Origin: Bacillota bacterium
GTDB taxonomy: Bacteria > Bacillota > Clostridia > Peptostreptococcales > Anaerovoracaceae
Assembly (NCBI GenBank): GCA_017394515.1
Contig: JAFPXY010000029.1
Location: forward strand, 23,130-87,129
Length of the DNA: 64,000 nucleotides
Direction: 5' to 3'
Shown: one piece after another, positions 57,046 to 64,000 of the stretch
Layout of the letters: each line of letters opens with the position of its first letter
Numbering within the stretch: position 1 is the first letter of the stretch
Made by a program: the position numbers and the translations under genes
The notes under the pieces: generated by a model
The model's input: the letters and a program-made list of their open reading frames with translations, nothing else
Database searches by the model: none
Told to the model about the DNA's origin: nothing

Positions 57046-59847
57046 ATGAATGACTTTTTAGAGAAAAGCTACATCGACGGCTGGCTTCCGGAAGGCTATG
57101 ACCCGGACGCTCCCATAAGAGAGCCCATCATCAAGCTGTCAAAGATGATAACTTCCCGCGCACTTCAGCATCTGGGAGTTAAGAAGCTTACAACCAGAGA
57201 TCCCGAGTATTGGGCACTGGCTACCATCCTCACGGATGAAGAGGCAAACCTCTGTCTGTCCTTTGGCGGCATCAGAAAGCCCAAGACCTACGAGCAGATC
57301 AAACAGGCTTCAGGCCTCGATGATGCCAAGCTCACAGATCTTCTTGATCACCTTTCATGGATGGGTATCCTGGAGTACAACTGGGAGAATCTTGACGGCA
57401 AAAATCCCAAGGGTGAGAAGAGATGGCTTGTGCCCATGTTCGTACCGGGTTCCGCTGAGTTCACCGTAATGAACCCTAACCTTCTTTGGGAACATCCTGA
57501 ACTTGGATATTTCTTTAACCTCATGACCAGACTCCCTCTGGAGAAGATCACCAAGATGGTGCCTCCTGGAGGTTCCGGCATCGGTATGCACGTAATACCT
57601 GTCGAAAAGGCCATCGAGATGGAAGACAAGTCCGTAAGTGTAGAGCACATCTCTCACTGGCTGGATAAATATGACGGCAAGTACGCCGCATCTTCCTGCT
57701 CATGTCGCCGCGCCACACAGACCTACGGCATGAACTGCGGTGACGATGAGATGGACTGGTGTATCGCAGTAGGCGACATGGCCGACTACGTAGTAGAAAC
57801 CAACAAAGACGGCCGCTACATCACCAGAGAAGAAGTCATGGAACTCCTTCAGAAAGCTGAGGACAACGGCTTCGTACACCAGATAACCAATATCGACGGT
57901 GAAGAAAAGATCTTTGCCATCTGCAACTGCAATGTGGACATCTGCTACGCTCTGAGAACTTCACAGCTCTTCAATACGCCTAACATGTCCAGATCCGCCT
58001 ACGTGGCTCACGTGGACAAACAGAAATGCGTAGCCTGCGGAAGATGCGTGGAATTCTGCCCCGCTGGCGCTGTCAAGCTGGGACAGAAGCTCTGCAGAGC
58101 TGACGGTTCCGAAGTTCAGTATCCGAAGCACCTGCTTCCTTCCGATAAGAAGTGGGGAAGGGACGACTGGGACTTTGACTATACCGAGAACAACCGCAGA
58201 CCTGCATATGACACCGGTTCTGCGCCTTGTAAGGCCGCATGTCCTGCCCACATAGGTATCGAAGGATATCTGAAGATGGCTAAAGAAGGAAGATATCAGG
58301 AAGCCCTTGCTCTCATCAAGAAGAACAATCCGCTTCCCGCCATCTGCGGACACATCTGCAACCGTCGCTGCGAGGACGCCTGCACCAGAGGCACCATCGA
58401 CATGGCTGTAGCCATCGATGAAGTAAAGAAGTTCATCGCCATGCAGGATCTTAAAGAAGAGACCAGATACATCCCTAAGAAGGTCATTCCCAAGTCAGTA
58501 GGCGGCTTCGATGAAAAGATCGCCATCATCGGCGCAGGCCCTGCGGGCTTAAGCTGCGCATACTACCTGGCTGAAAAAGGATACAACCCTACGATCTTTG
58601 AAAAGAACGAAAGGGCCGGCGGAATGCTGACCTACGGCATACCTTCCTTCAAACTTGAGAAGGACGTCATCCAGGCTGAGATCGATGTCATCAAAGAAAT
58701 GGGCGTTGAAATCAAGTGCGGCGTAGAAGTAGGCAAAGACGTGACTCTCGATGAACTGAGAGCCCAGGGATACAAAGCCTTCTACATCGCCATCGGCTGC
58801 CAGGGCGGCAAGAACACCGGAGTTCCCGGAGAGGACGCTTCCGGAGTTACCACCGCTGTGGAATTTTTGAGAGAAGTCGGTGCTAACGAGAAGTACGACA
58901 TCAAGGGTGACGTGGTAGTTATCGGCGGCGGAAACGTAGCAATCGATGCAGCCAGATCCTCCGTCAAGGTAGGAGCACCCAAGGTCAGCATGTACTGCCT
59001 TGAGACCAGAGACATCATGCCCGCATCCGACGATGAAGTGGCTGAGGCCGAGGAAGACGGAATCCAGATCAATTGTGGCTGGGGACCTAAGGAGATCCTC
59101 ACTGACAATGGCGAAGTCTGCGGCATCGTCCTCAAGCGTTGCACCAGAGTATATGACGAAAACAAGAGATTCTCACCTGAATACGACGAGAACGATACTG
59201 TGACCGTAGAATGCAAGCACGTTGTACTTTCAGTAGGTCAGAGCATCATCTGGGGAGACCTGCTCAAGGGCTCCAAGGTAGAGCTTGGCAGAGGAAACGG
59301 CGCTGTAGCTGATCCTCTAACATACCAGACCGCAGAACCCGACATCTTCGTCGGAGGAGACGTCTACACCGGACCTAAGTTCGCCATCGACGCCATCGCA
59401 GCTGGTAAGGAAGGCGCGCTTTCCATCCACAGATTCGTACGTCCCGGCTCAGATCTTAAGTTGGCAAGGACCAGAAAGAACGAGTTCATCGAGCTCAACA
59501 AAGAAGACATCAAGGTCGAGTCCTATGACAACTCCAAGAGACAGATCCCCGGAGTGGATCTTTCCAAGGCCGGTGCCAGATCCTTCAGAGATCCCAAGCA
59601 GGTATTCACCGAGGAACAGATCAAGATCGAGACCGCAAGATGTCTCGAGTGCGGAGCATCTTTTGTTGATGAAAACCAGTGCATAGGCTGCGGAGTCTGC
59701 ACCACCAAGTGCGAGTTCGACGCCATCCATCTCACAAGAGATAACCCGGATTGCTCTACCATGAGAAAATCTGAGGACAAGATCAAGTACGTTCTCGGAA
59801 ACGGTATCAAGCAGGGCATTAAGTTAAAATTCAAGAAGAACAAATAA
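57046..59847 (+). CDS. Large iron-sulfur flavoprotein, GltD/NfnB-like, with N-terminal CSCR domain
   Basis: The 933-residue protein has an N-terminal region of about 320 residues, in which a helical part is followed by SSCSCRR (Cys218, Cys220), CGDDEMDWC and ICNCNVDIC, a cysteine pattern like that of uncharacterised anaerobe ferredoxin-like proteins. Next are a ferredoxin motif CVACGRCVEFCP (from Cys328), a GltD-type linker CKAACPAHIGIEGYL ... CGHICNRRCEDACTRG, the FAD site IIGAGPAGLSCAYYLAEKGY (GAGPAG from 496), the NADPH site VVIGGGNVAIDAARS (627), and a C-terminal ferredoxin CIGCGVCTTKCEFD (Cys879). It probably transfers electrons between NAD(P)H and ferredoxin, perhaps by bifurcation. It sits between hypB and hypA. 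Confidence 0.85.
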   Translation: MNDFLEKSYIDGWLPEGYDPDAPIREPIIKLSKMITSRALQHLGVKKLTTRDPEYWALATILTDEEANLCLSFGGIRKPKTYEQIKQASGLDDAKLTDLLDHLSWMGILEYNWENLDGKNPKGEKRWLVPMFVPGSAEFTVMNPNLLWEHPELGYFFNLMTRLPLEKITKMVPPGGSGIGMHVIPVEKAIEMEDKSVSVEHISHWLDKYDGKYAASSCSCRRATQTYGMNCGDDEMDWCIAVGDMADYVVETNKDGRYITREEVMELLQKAEDNGFVHQITNIDGEEKIFAICNCNVDICYALRTSQLFNTPNMSRSAYVAHVDKQKCVACGRCVEFCPAGAVKLGQKLCRADGSEVQYPKHLLPSDKKWGRDDWDFDYTENNRRPAYDTGSAPCKAACPAHIGIEGYLKMAKEGRYQEALALIKKNNPLPAICGHICNRRCEDACTRGTIDMAVAIDEVKKFIAMQDLKEETRYIPKKVIPKSVGGFDEKIAIIGAGPAGLSCAYYLAEKGYNPTIFEKNERAGGMLTYGIPSFKLEKDVIQAEIDVIKEMGVEIKCGVEVGKDVTLDELRAQGYKAFYIAIGCQGGKNTGVPGEDASGVTTAVEFLREVGANEKYDIKGDVVVIGGGNVAIDAARSSVKVGAPKVSMYCLETRDIMPASDDEVAEAEEDGIQINCGWGPKEILTDNGEVCGIVLKRCTRVYDENKRFSPEYDENDTVTVECKHVVLSVGQSIIWGDLLKGSKVELGRGNGAVADPLTYQTAEPDIFVGGDVYTGPKFAIDAIAAGKEGALSIHRFVRPGSDLKLARTRKNEFIELNKEDIKVESYDNSKRQIPGVDLSKAGARSFRDPKQVFTEEQIKIETARCLECGASFVDENQCIGCGVCTTKCEFDAIHLTRDNPDCSTMRKSEDKIKYVLGNGIKQGIKLKFKKNK

Positions 59848-59854
59848 AAGTCAG

Positions 59855-59876
59855 GGACCCGGCTTCGGCCGGGTCC
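59855..59876 (+). other. Intra-operon stem-loop with UUCG tetraloop
   Basis: GGACCCGGC and GCCGGGTCC form a nine-base-pair stem closed by TTCG. No T-run follows. It lies in the 48-base gap before hypA and is likely a transcript-stabilising or RNA-processing element rather than a terminator. Confidence 0.65.
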
Positions 59877-59895
59877 AGGACTGATGGTGAAAGGT

Positions 59896-60240
59896 ATGCA
59901 TGAATTAGGAGTAGTATTCAGCATAATAAAGACGGTCGAAGAGGTGGCCGCGGAAAACGACGTGACGGAGGTATCAGCCGTCAAGCTTCACCTGGGAGAG
60001 GTGAGCACCGTCATTCCCAAATATCTGACGGACTGCTGGAACTGGGCTGTCAAAAAGACCGAAGTCCTGAAGGACGCCCGCCTGGATATCGAGATCATCC
60101 CGGCTGTGACCTACTGCGAGGACTGCGGGGCCGAATACGAGACCGTGAAGTACGGCAAAACCTGCCCCAAGTGCGGAAGCCCGCATACTTATCTTTTGCG
60201 CGGCAATGAATTCACCATTCAGGAGATAGAAGTCTGCTGA
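59896..60240 (+). CDS. hypA: Hydrogenase nickel-incorporation metallochaperone
   Basis: HypA carries nickel to hydrogenase maturation together with HypB. The 114-residue protein begins MHELGVVFSIIKTV, with His2 as nickel ligand, which fixes the start at ATG 59896 rather than at 59884. The zinc site is two CxxC pairs (Cys74, 77, 90, 93; CEDCGAEYE, CPKCGSP) and the C-terminus ends in FTIQEIEVC. No hydrogenase genes and no hypCDEF are in this window. Confidence 0.94.
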   Translation: MHELGVVFSIIKTVEEVAAENDVTEVSAVKLHLGEVSTVIPKYLTDCWNWAVKKTEVLKDARLDIEIIPAVTYCEDCGAEYETVKYGKTCPKCGSPHTYLLRGNEFTIQEIEVC

Positions 60241-60286
60241 TCACGATCAGCAAAATATCGATGAAATGCCTGATTTCAGGCTTCAT
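60235..60286 (+). other. Two consecutive stem-loops upstream of the DUF5692 gene
   Basis: TGCTGATC-AC-GATCAGCA (60235-60252) overlaps the hypA stop codon, and ATGAAATGCCTG (60261-60272) pairs with CAGGCTTCAT (60277-60286) with a two-base bulge. Neither has a T-run. They may form a leader structure of the DUF5692 transcript or mark the 3' end of the hypA transcript. Confidence 0.45.
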
Positions 60287-60324
60287 AATATTTATTATTC
60301 ATTTAATTTTGGAGGTATTATTCA

Positions 60325-61449
60325 ATGTTATTCCAGCTTTATTCAAGCCATGCCGGAATGCAGCTTTTAGGTTGGGTACTCGTTTTCGTAGGACTGATTC
60401 TCATGAACGAGATCGGCCGCAGGACCAAAGCCGGCGGAATGGTCATCTTCGTAATCATTCCCGCTATCCTGACGGTTTACTTCATCCTTGCTCACATGGG
60501 CATGTTTGGAGGAGAAAACAACCCTACAGTGGCAATCATGGACGGATGGTTCCACTATTTCAAACTTTATGCTGCTGACATCGGCTGCGTAGGTTTCATG
60601 ATGATCAAGTACAAATGGGGACTTGGTAAGTATGACTGGTTCAAATGGTGGCCTTGGTTCATCGTTGCAGCCAACATCATGATCGCAAACGTTTCCGATA
60701 TGGAATCTTTCCTTGCAGCATATCACATCACCGGCGACTTCAGCGGCGCATGGTGGGCTTCCAACGAAGGCGTATTCATCTACGGCGGTTGGTGGAACCT
60801 GCTCAACGCTCTTGCAGGACTTATCAACATCTTCTGTATGACAGGCTGCACATACCTGCTTACATCCAAGGATAAGAACAAGTCCGACATGATCTGGCCT
60901 GATATGACTATCTGGTTCATCATCGCTTACGATGTATGGAACTTCGAATACACATATCTCAACCTGCCTACACATTCATGGTACTGCGGCGTGGCCCTTC
61001 TGCTGGCTCCCACCTTCGCAAACGCACTGTGGAACAAAGGCGGTTGGATCCAGAACCGCGCCAACACTCTGGCCATCTGGTGCATGTGGGCACAGGTCGT
61101 TCCCGCATTCCAGCTTTCATCCAGATTCGCAGCTGCACTTCCTTCCGTTTACGGCGGAGCTACAGCTAACGGAATCACAGCATATGATCTTTACACACCT
61201 GCTATTGAGCTCTTCAAGAGCGGTCAGGGCAAGACTGAAATGGCAGGCCAGATCATCGCTGACATGGGAATCACTGCAGATCCCAGAGCACAGGGTGTAC
61301 TTGCTGTCGCGGCTCTTGCCATCAACGTAGTTGTAATGGCCTTCATAATCCAGCGCTCCATCAAGATGGGCAAGAATCCTTACTCCAATTGTGTTTGGGA
61401 AGGAACCAAGGATTTCGAAGAAGCTATGGCAAGAGCAATTGTCGAATAA
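60325..61449 (+). CDS. DUF5692 family membrane protein
   Basis: The 374-residue protein has about ten hydrophobic helices and I recognise it as DUF5692, a family of unknown function known mainly from anaerobic Firmicutes. Conserved-looking segments include WFHYFKLYAADIGCVGFMMI, SNEGVFIYGGWWNLLNAL and YDVWNFEYTYLNL. It is unusually rich in Trp and Tyr in its helices. TTTTGGAGG precedes the ATG. A terminator isolates it from the deacylase gene, though both could take part in amino acid derivative uptake. A transport role is a guess. Confidence 0.85.
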   Translation: MLFQLYSSHAGMQLLGWVLVFVGLILMNEIGRRTKAGGMVIFVIIPAILTVYFILAHMGMFGGENNPTVAIMDGWFHYFKLYAADIGCVGFMMIKYKWGLGKYDWFKWWPWFIVAANIMIANVSDMESFLAAYHITGDFSGAWWASNEGVFIYGGWWNLLNALAGLINIFCMTGCTYLLTSKDKNKSDMIWPDMTIWFIIAYDVWNFEYTYLNLPTHSWYCGVALLLAPTFANALWNKGGWIQNRANTLAIWCMWAQVVPAFQLSSRFAAALPSVYGGATANGITAYDLYTPAIELFKSGQGKTEMAGQIIADMGITADPRAQGVLAVAALAINVVVMAFIIQRSIKMGKNPYSNCVWEGTKDFEEAMARAIVE

Positions 61450-61469
61450 TCGAATCAAGAAAAGAAGAA

Positions 61470-61500
61470 AAGTGCTGTGCGTGAGCGCAGCACTTTTTTT
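61470..61500 (+). terminator. Rho-independent terminator
   Basis: AAGTGCTGTGC (61470-61480) pairs with GCGCAGCACTT (61485-61495) around GTGA, followed by seven T residues. Confidence 0.88.
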
Positions 61501-61605
61501 ATGTGGTGTGGAACCTTGCTGCCGATTTTTTGCACTTCCTTTTTGCATGATTATAGATTATTATAGATATAGATAAATTTTCCTCAGTTTGAAATGGAGG
61601 CAGAT

Positions 61606-63183
61606 ATGAAAACGCTTTTCAGAAATGGATTGATATACGATGGGTCGGGAAATGCGCCCTTCAAGGGAGATGTGCTGATCGAGGATGACGTGATCCTTAA
61701 GGTGGGCGGCGTCATCGATGATGAGACTGACGAGATCATGGACATAGAGGGCAGGCAGATCTGCCCGGGCCTTATCGACGCCCACTCTCATAACGATTTC
61801 TTTTATGACAGGGAGGACGCGGAGAAGTACTACAGGCCTTTTATCGAGCAGGGCATAACCACCCAGATCACGGGCAACTGCAGTTTTTCACCCTTCGGCA
61901 TGGAGGCGGATACGCCTTACCGTGACAAGATCGGAGGCGGGCTTTTCGATGCGCATCATCCGGGCAGTTTCGCGGACTTCAAAAAACGTGCGGAGGGCAG
62001 GCTCTTCGTAAATATGGCGCCTCTCATCGGCCAGGGTTCCGTGAGGGCCGGCATGACAGGCTACGATCCTGCGCCTTATACTAAGGAGCAGATAGAGAAG
62101 GAGCTGGAGTATGTGCGCGAAGCCATGGAGGGCGGTGCATTCGGCGGATCTTTAGGCTTCATGTACGAGCCGGACCGCTACGCAAAGGAAGATGAGATCA
62201 TAGCTTTTGCCGGTGAGATCGCCAAGTACGACGGTATCGTGACCATCCATCCCAGAGCTTGTTCCATAGTAAGCGCTGACTATCCGCTTCTGACGAAGAA
62301 GTCTCACCTGGAGATGGGGCTTGACGAGGCAGTGGACATCATGCATAAGTCCGGCTGCAGGCTGGAGTACAGCCACCTGATCTTCACAGGGCAGAGGAGC
62401 TGGAAACTTCTGGATAAGATGCTTGCCGTATTCAAGCGCGAGCGCGAGGCCGGCAATCCAATAGCCTTTGACAACTACGCTTTCCATTACGGAGCTTCCG
62501 TTATCACCGTGGTGTTCCCTGAGTGGTACGCTCAGCTCACCAAGGAAGAGGCCGCCAAGCCCATCAACCGCTTCAAACTCCAGCTGACCATCCTCATGTA
62601 TCGCAAAGTACTGGGAATCGACTGGGACGACATGGTAGTGGCATACATTTCCGACGACCATCCTGAATATGAAGGAAAGACCGTGCCTCAGTGCGCGGCG
62701 GAAGAGGGGCTGTCCAATCTTGACATGTACCTTAAGCTGGTGGATCTGTCCAATAGAGCAGGCAGCATCTATCTTGGCAAGTACTACAACGATGAGATCG
62801 TTGAAAGACTCATGAATGAAAATCTTTCCGTGTTCATGACGGACGCTTGGGTGGAGGACAAGGGACTGCAGAACATCGCAGCTTTCCAGACCTTCCCACA
62901 GTTCTTCCTTTTGGCCAAGAAACACGGAATTCCATATGAAATTATCGTCCGCAAGATGACGGGACAGACTGCGGACAGATATAAGATCCCTGAGAGAGGT
63001 TATCTGAAGCCCGGATACAAGGCAGATGTCACCGTTCTCGATATCGACAACATGAAAGTCGACGAATCTAAGCCGGATTTCCGTCCCGAGGGAATCGTCC
63101 ACGTCTACGTCAACGGCCACGCAGTCCTGAAGGACGGCGAGTATCTCGGCGGCAGGGCAGGCAAGGTATTGCTTAAGAGGTAA
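61606..63183 (+). CDS. N-acyl-D-amino-acid deacylase (D-aminoacylase family amidohydrolase)
   Basis: The 525-residue zinc amidohydrolase belongs to the D-aminoacylase/dihydroorotase-like group, which removes acyl groups from N-acyl-D-amino acids. The metal motif is GLIDAHSHNDFF (His60 and His62), then QGITTQITGNCSFSPFG, SLGFMYEPDRYAKEDEI, and a C-terminal GYKADVTVLDIDNMKVDES beta domain. ATG at 61606 has a good GGAGG site, whereas the ATG at 61594 overlaps it. Peptidoglycan-derived or bacterial D-amino acids are possible substrates. The next gene, a membrane protein, is 19 bases downstream. Confidence 0.88.
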   Translation: MKTLFRNGLIYDGSGNAPFKGDVLIEDDVILKVGGVIDDETDEIMDIEGRQICPGLIDAHSHNDFFYDREDAEKYYRPFIEQGITTQITGNCSFSPFGMEADTPYRDKIGGGLFDAHHPGSFADFKKRAEGRLFVNMAPLIGQGSVRAGMTGYDPAPYTKEQIEKELEYVREAMEGGAFGGSLGFMYEPDRYAKEDEIIAFAGEIAKYDGIVTIHPRACSIVSADYPLLTKKSHLEMGLDEAVDIMHKSGCRLEYSHLIFTGQRSWKLLDKMLAVFKREREAGNPIAFDNYAFHYGASVITVVFPEWYAQLTKEEAAKPINRFKLQLTILMYRKVLGIDWDDMVVAYISDDHPEYEGKTVPQCAAEEGLSNLDMYLKLVDLSNRAGSIYLGKYYNDEIVERLMNENLSVFMTDAWVEDKGLQNIAAFQTFPQFFLLAKKHGIPYEIIVRKMTGQTADRYKIPERGYLKPGYKADVTVLDIDNMKVDESKPDFRPEGIVHVYVNGHAVLKDGEYLGGRAGKVLLKR

Positions 63184-63202
63184 CTACAAGAAAGGAGAAG
63201 CC

Positions 63203-63871
63203 ATGTTTGTTTTTTGGGGAGATGGTTCTCAGGCTGCAAAAGACTTGGTCGATGCCATAGTCGTTCGCAGCACTGAAAACTTCAACTGGACATTTATATT
63301 CATTCTGGCGGTAGTATTTTACGTTTACTGGTCAGAGATCAATAAGAAGAACTTCGAGGTGATCTATGCAGGCCTGGCTCTCTACGGAGTCCACTGGCTC
63401 TACGAGATCGGAAACGCCGTTATCGCCCACTTCGCAGGTTATCCGCTCTGGTCCGTGAGCAACGAGTCCACCACTTTTATTTTGCTGATCGGCGTGTGCT
63501 GGGAGCTTTCCATGATGTTCTCCCTGGCGGGGATCATTTCCTTCAAGATGCTTCCAAAGGACCGCAGCACCAGATATTTTGCAAAAAACGGTAAGAAGGG
63601 AATCAGCTGCAAGCTGGCAGGAGCCATCAGCATGGCGCTTCTCTTCGCCCTTGTGGAATCCTTCCTGGCCGGCACATCCAACCATTCCTTCATCTGGGTC
63701 TATAAATGGTGGGGCGTACTGCCGGTGTTCATCACCACATATATTCCGTTCTTCCTGGCCAGCAACTACGTGCCGGACATGGAGCCCGCCAGGAGAAAAC
63801 GCTTCCTTATCACCATCTGGGGACTGGTAGCAGTGCTCCTCGTGGTGCTCATCCCACTTGGCGTTATTTGA
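63203..63871 (+). CDS. Six-helix membrane protein of unknown function
   Basis: The 222-residue protein has six hydrophobic segments (IFILAVVFYVYWSEI, IYAGLALYGVHWLYEIGNAV, FILLIGVCWELSMMFSLAGI, ISMALLFALVESFLAG, WWGVLPVFITTYIPFFLAS, IWGLVAVLLVVLIPLGVI). I do not recognise a named family. It carries several acidic or aromatic residues inside helices (EIGN, CWELS, ALVESF), which may bind a substrate or ion. AAAGGAG precedes the ATG. It is adjacent to and probably co-transcribed with the deacylase gene, so it may transport a related compound. Confidence 0.78.
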   Translation: MFVFWGDGSQAAKDLVDAIVVRSTENFNWTFIFILAVVFYVYWSEINKKNFEVIYAGLALYGVHWLYEIGNAVIAHFAGYPLWSVSNESTTFILLIGVCWELSMMFSLAGIISFKMLPKDRSTRYFAKNGKKGISCKLAGAISMALLFALVESFLAGTSNHSFIWVYKWWGVLPVFITTYIPFFLASNYVPDMEPARRKRFLITIWGLVAVLLVVLIPLGVI

Positions 63872-63910
63872 TAAGAAAAAACACGTTTTTGGGGCAAAAA
63901 AGGCCTAATT

Positions 63911-63963
63911 CAACCGATAGTTGGATAATATCCAACCGATAGATGAGCGATTTCAACCATCAG
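63911..63963. repeat. Array of CAACCGATAG motifs around a palindrome
   Basis: CAACCGATAG occurs at 63911-63920 and 63933-63942, and a weaker form CAACCATCAG at 63954-63963. The steps are 22 and 21 bases, two turns of DNA. Between the first two lies TTGGATAATATCCAA (63921-63935), a palindrome around one central A. No gene begins within the window after it, so it probably controls the next gene beyond the edge or the deacylase operon's 3' side. Confidence 0.5.
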
Positions 63964-64000
63964 TCGCTTCAATTTGGCTGCCTCTTTTGATACCATAAAG

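Noticed and set aside
62152..63120. Open frame of 322 codons on the - strand
   Set aside because: It is antisense to the D-aminoacylase gene and encodes no known motif.
1..64000. tRNA, rRNA, insertion sequences, prophage
   Set aside because: I looked for cloverleaf-like CCA ends, conserved rRNA blocks, transposase motifs, terminal inverted repeats and phage structural genes and found none; short or degenerate elements could be missed by eye.

Overview
The window looks like chromosome from an anaerobic member of the Bacillota, class Clostridia. The signs are strong AGGAGG-type ribosome sites, ferredoxin- and flavodoxin-rich oxidoreductases, EFR1-type flavodoxin-ferredoxin proteins, a TTGACA/TATAAT promoter grammar, no respiratory-chain genes, and many lipoproteins with Gram-positive style signals. 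My guess of a relative of Eubacteriales Family XIII/Anaerovoracaceae is weak; no rRNA or marker gene is present to settle it. Nearly all genes lie on the + strand and are tightly packed. No gene-free stretch exceeds 300 bases; the two longest (21263-21550 and 36627-36881) hold terminators, palindromes and a promoter. I saw no tRNA, rRNA, CRISPR array, insertion sequence or prophage.

Layout. 1-2809: end of a membrane protein, a cation-efflux (CDF) transporter and an M3 oligopeptidase. 2841-13659: a molybdoenzyme locus with a DmsB-like iron-sulfur subunit, an FAD/NAD(P)H oxidoreductase and a DMSO-reductase-family catalytic subunit, followed by cofactor genes (mobA, a moeA-like gene, moaA, mogA, moaC) and molybdate import genes (modABC). 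Three proteins here are fusions: TorD-like chaperone + molybdoenzyme, MOSC + MogA, and ModC + MoaC. The soluble, NAD(P)H-linked arrangement has no membrane anchor. 13745-20468: C69 dipeptidase, repeat-rich L,D-transpeptidase, PreA-like dihydropyrimidine dehydrogenase and PepF. 20489-23131: hydrolase, XRE-TPR regulator and a DUF4256 protein. 23273-27298: a TetR-controlled redox operon with two flavodoxins (one secreted as a lipoprotein), an aldo/keto reductase, a cupin and an FMN reductase, driven by a promoter framed by two near-identical operators. 27409-28986: B3/4-domain protein, SRAP protein and a small unknown protein.

29131-36626: a sigma-54 activator next to a consensus -24/-12 promoter that drives an NhaC-family antiporter, argininosuccinate lyase, malic enzyme and fumarase. 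Together these could turn argininosuccinate, or a related fumarate-releasing adduct, into pyruvate. 36882-38019 (- strand): GNAT acetyltransferase and flavin reductase. 38234-44650: a complete type I restriction-modification system (hsdM, hsdS, an unknown 150-residue gene, hsdR), visibly more AT-rich than its surroundings. 44794-49400: small zinc-ribbon protein, LURP-one-like protein, lipoproteins, a double-VanY lipoprotein that appears to be transcribed without a leader, an MFS exporter and a MazG-like protein.

49484-56175: the part I find most interesting. A radical SAM/SPASM enzyme overlaps by one base a membrane protein whose cytoplasmic tail carries a Cys-Ala repeat with nine cysteines. 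An EFR1 flavodoxin-ferredoxin that could feed electrons follows, then a propeller-sensor SpoIIE phosphatase. This looks like a peptide-modification system acting on the tail of a membrane protein. 56329-60240: hypB, a large iron-sulfur flavoprotein and hypA, with no hydrogenase in sight. 60325-63871: DUF5692 membrane protein, N-acyl-D-amino-acid deacylase and a six-helix membrane protein, then a tandem CAACCGATAG motif at the window edge.
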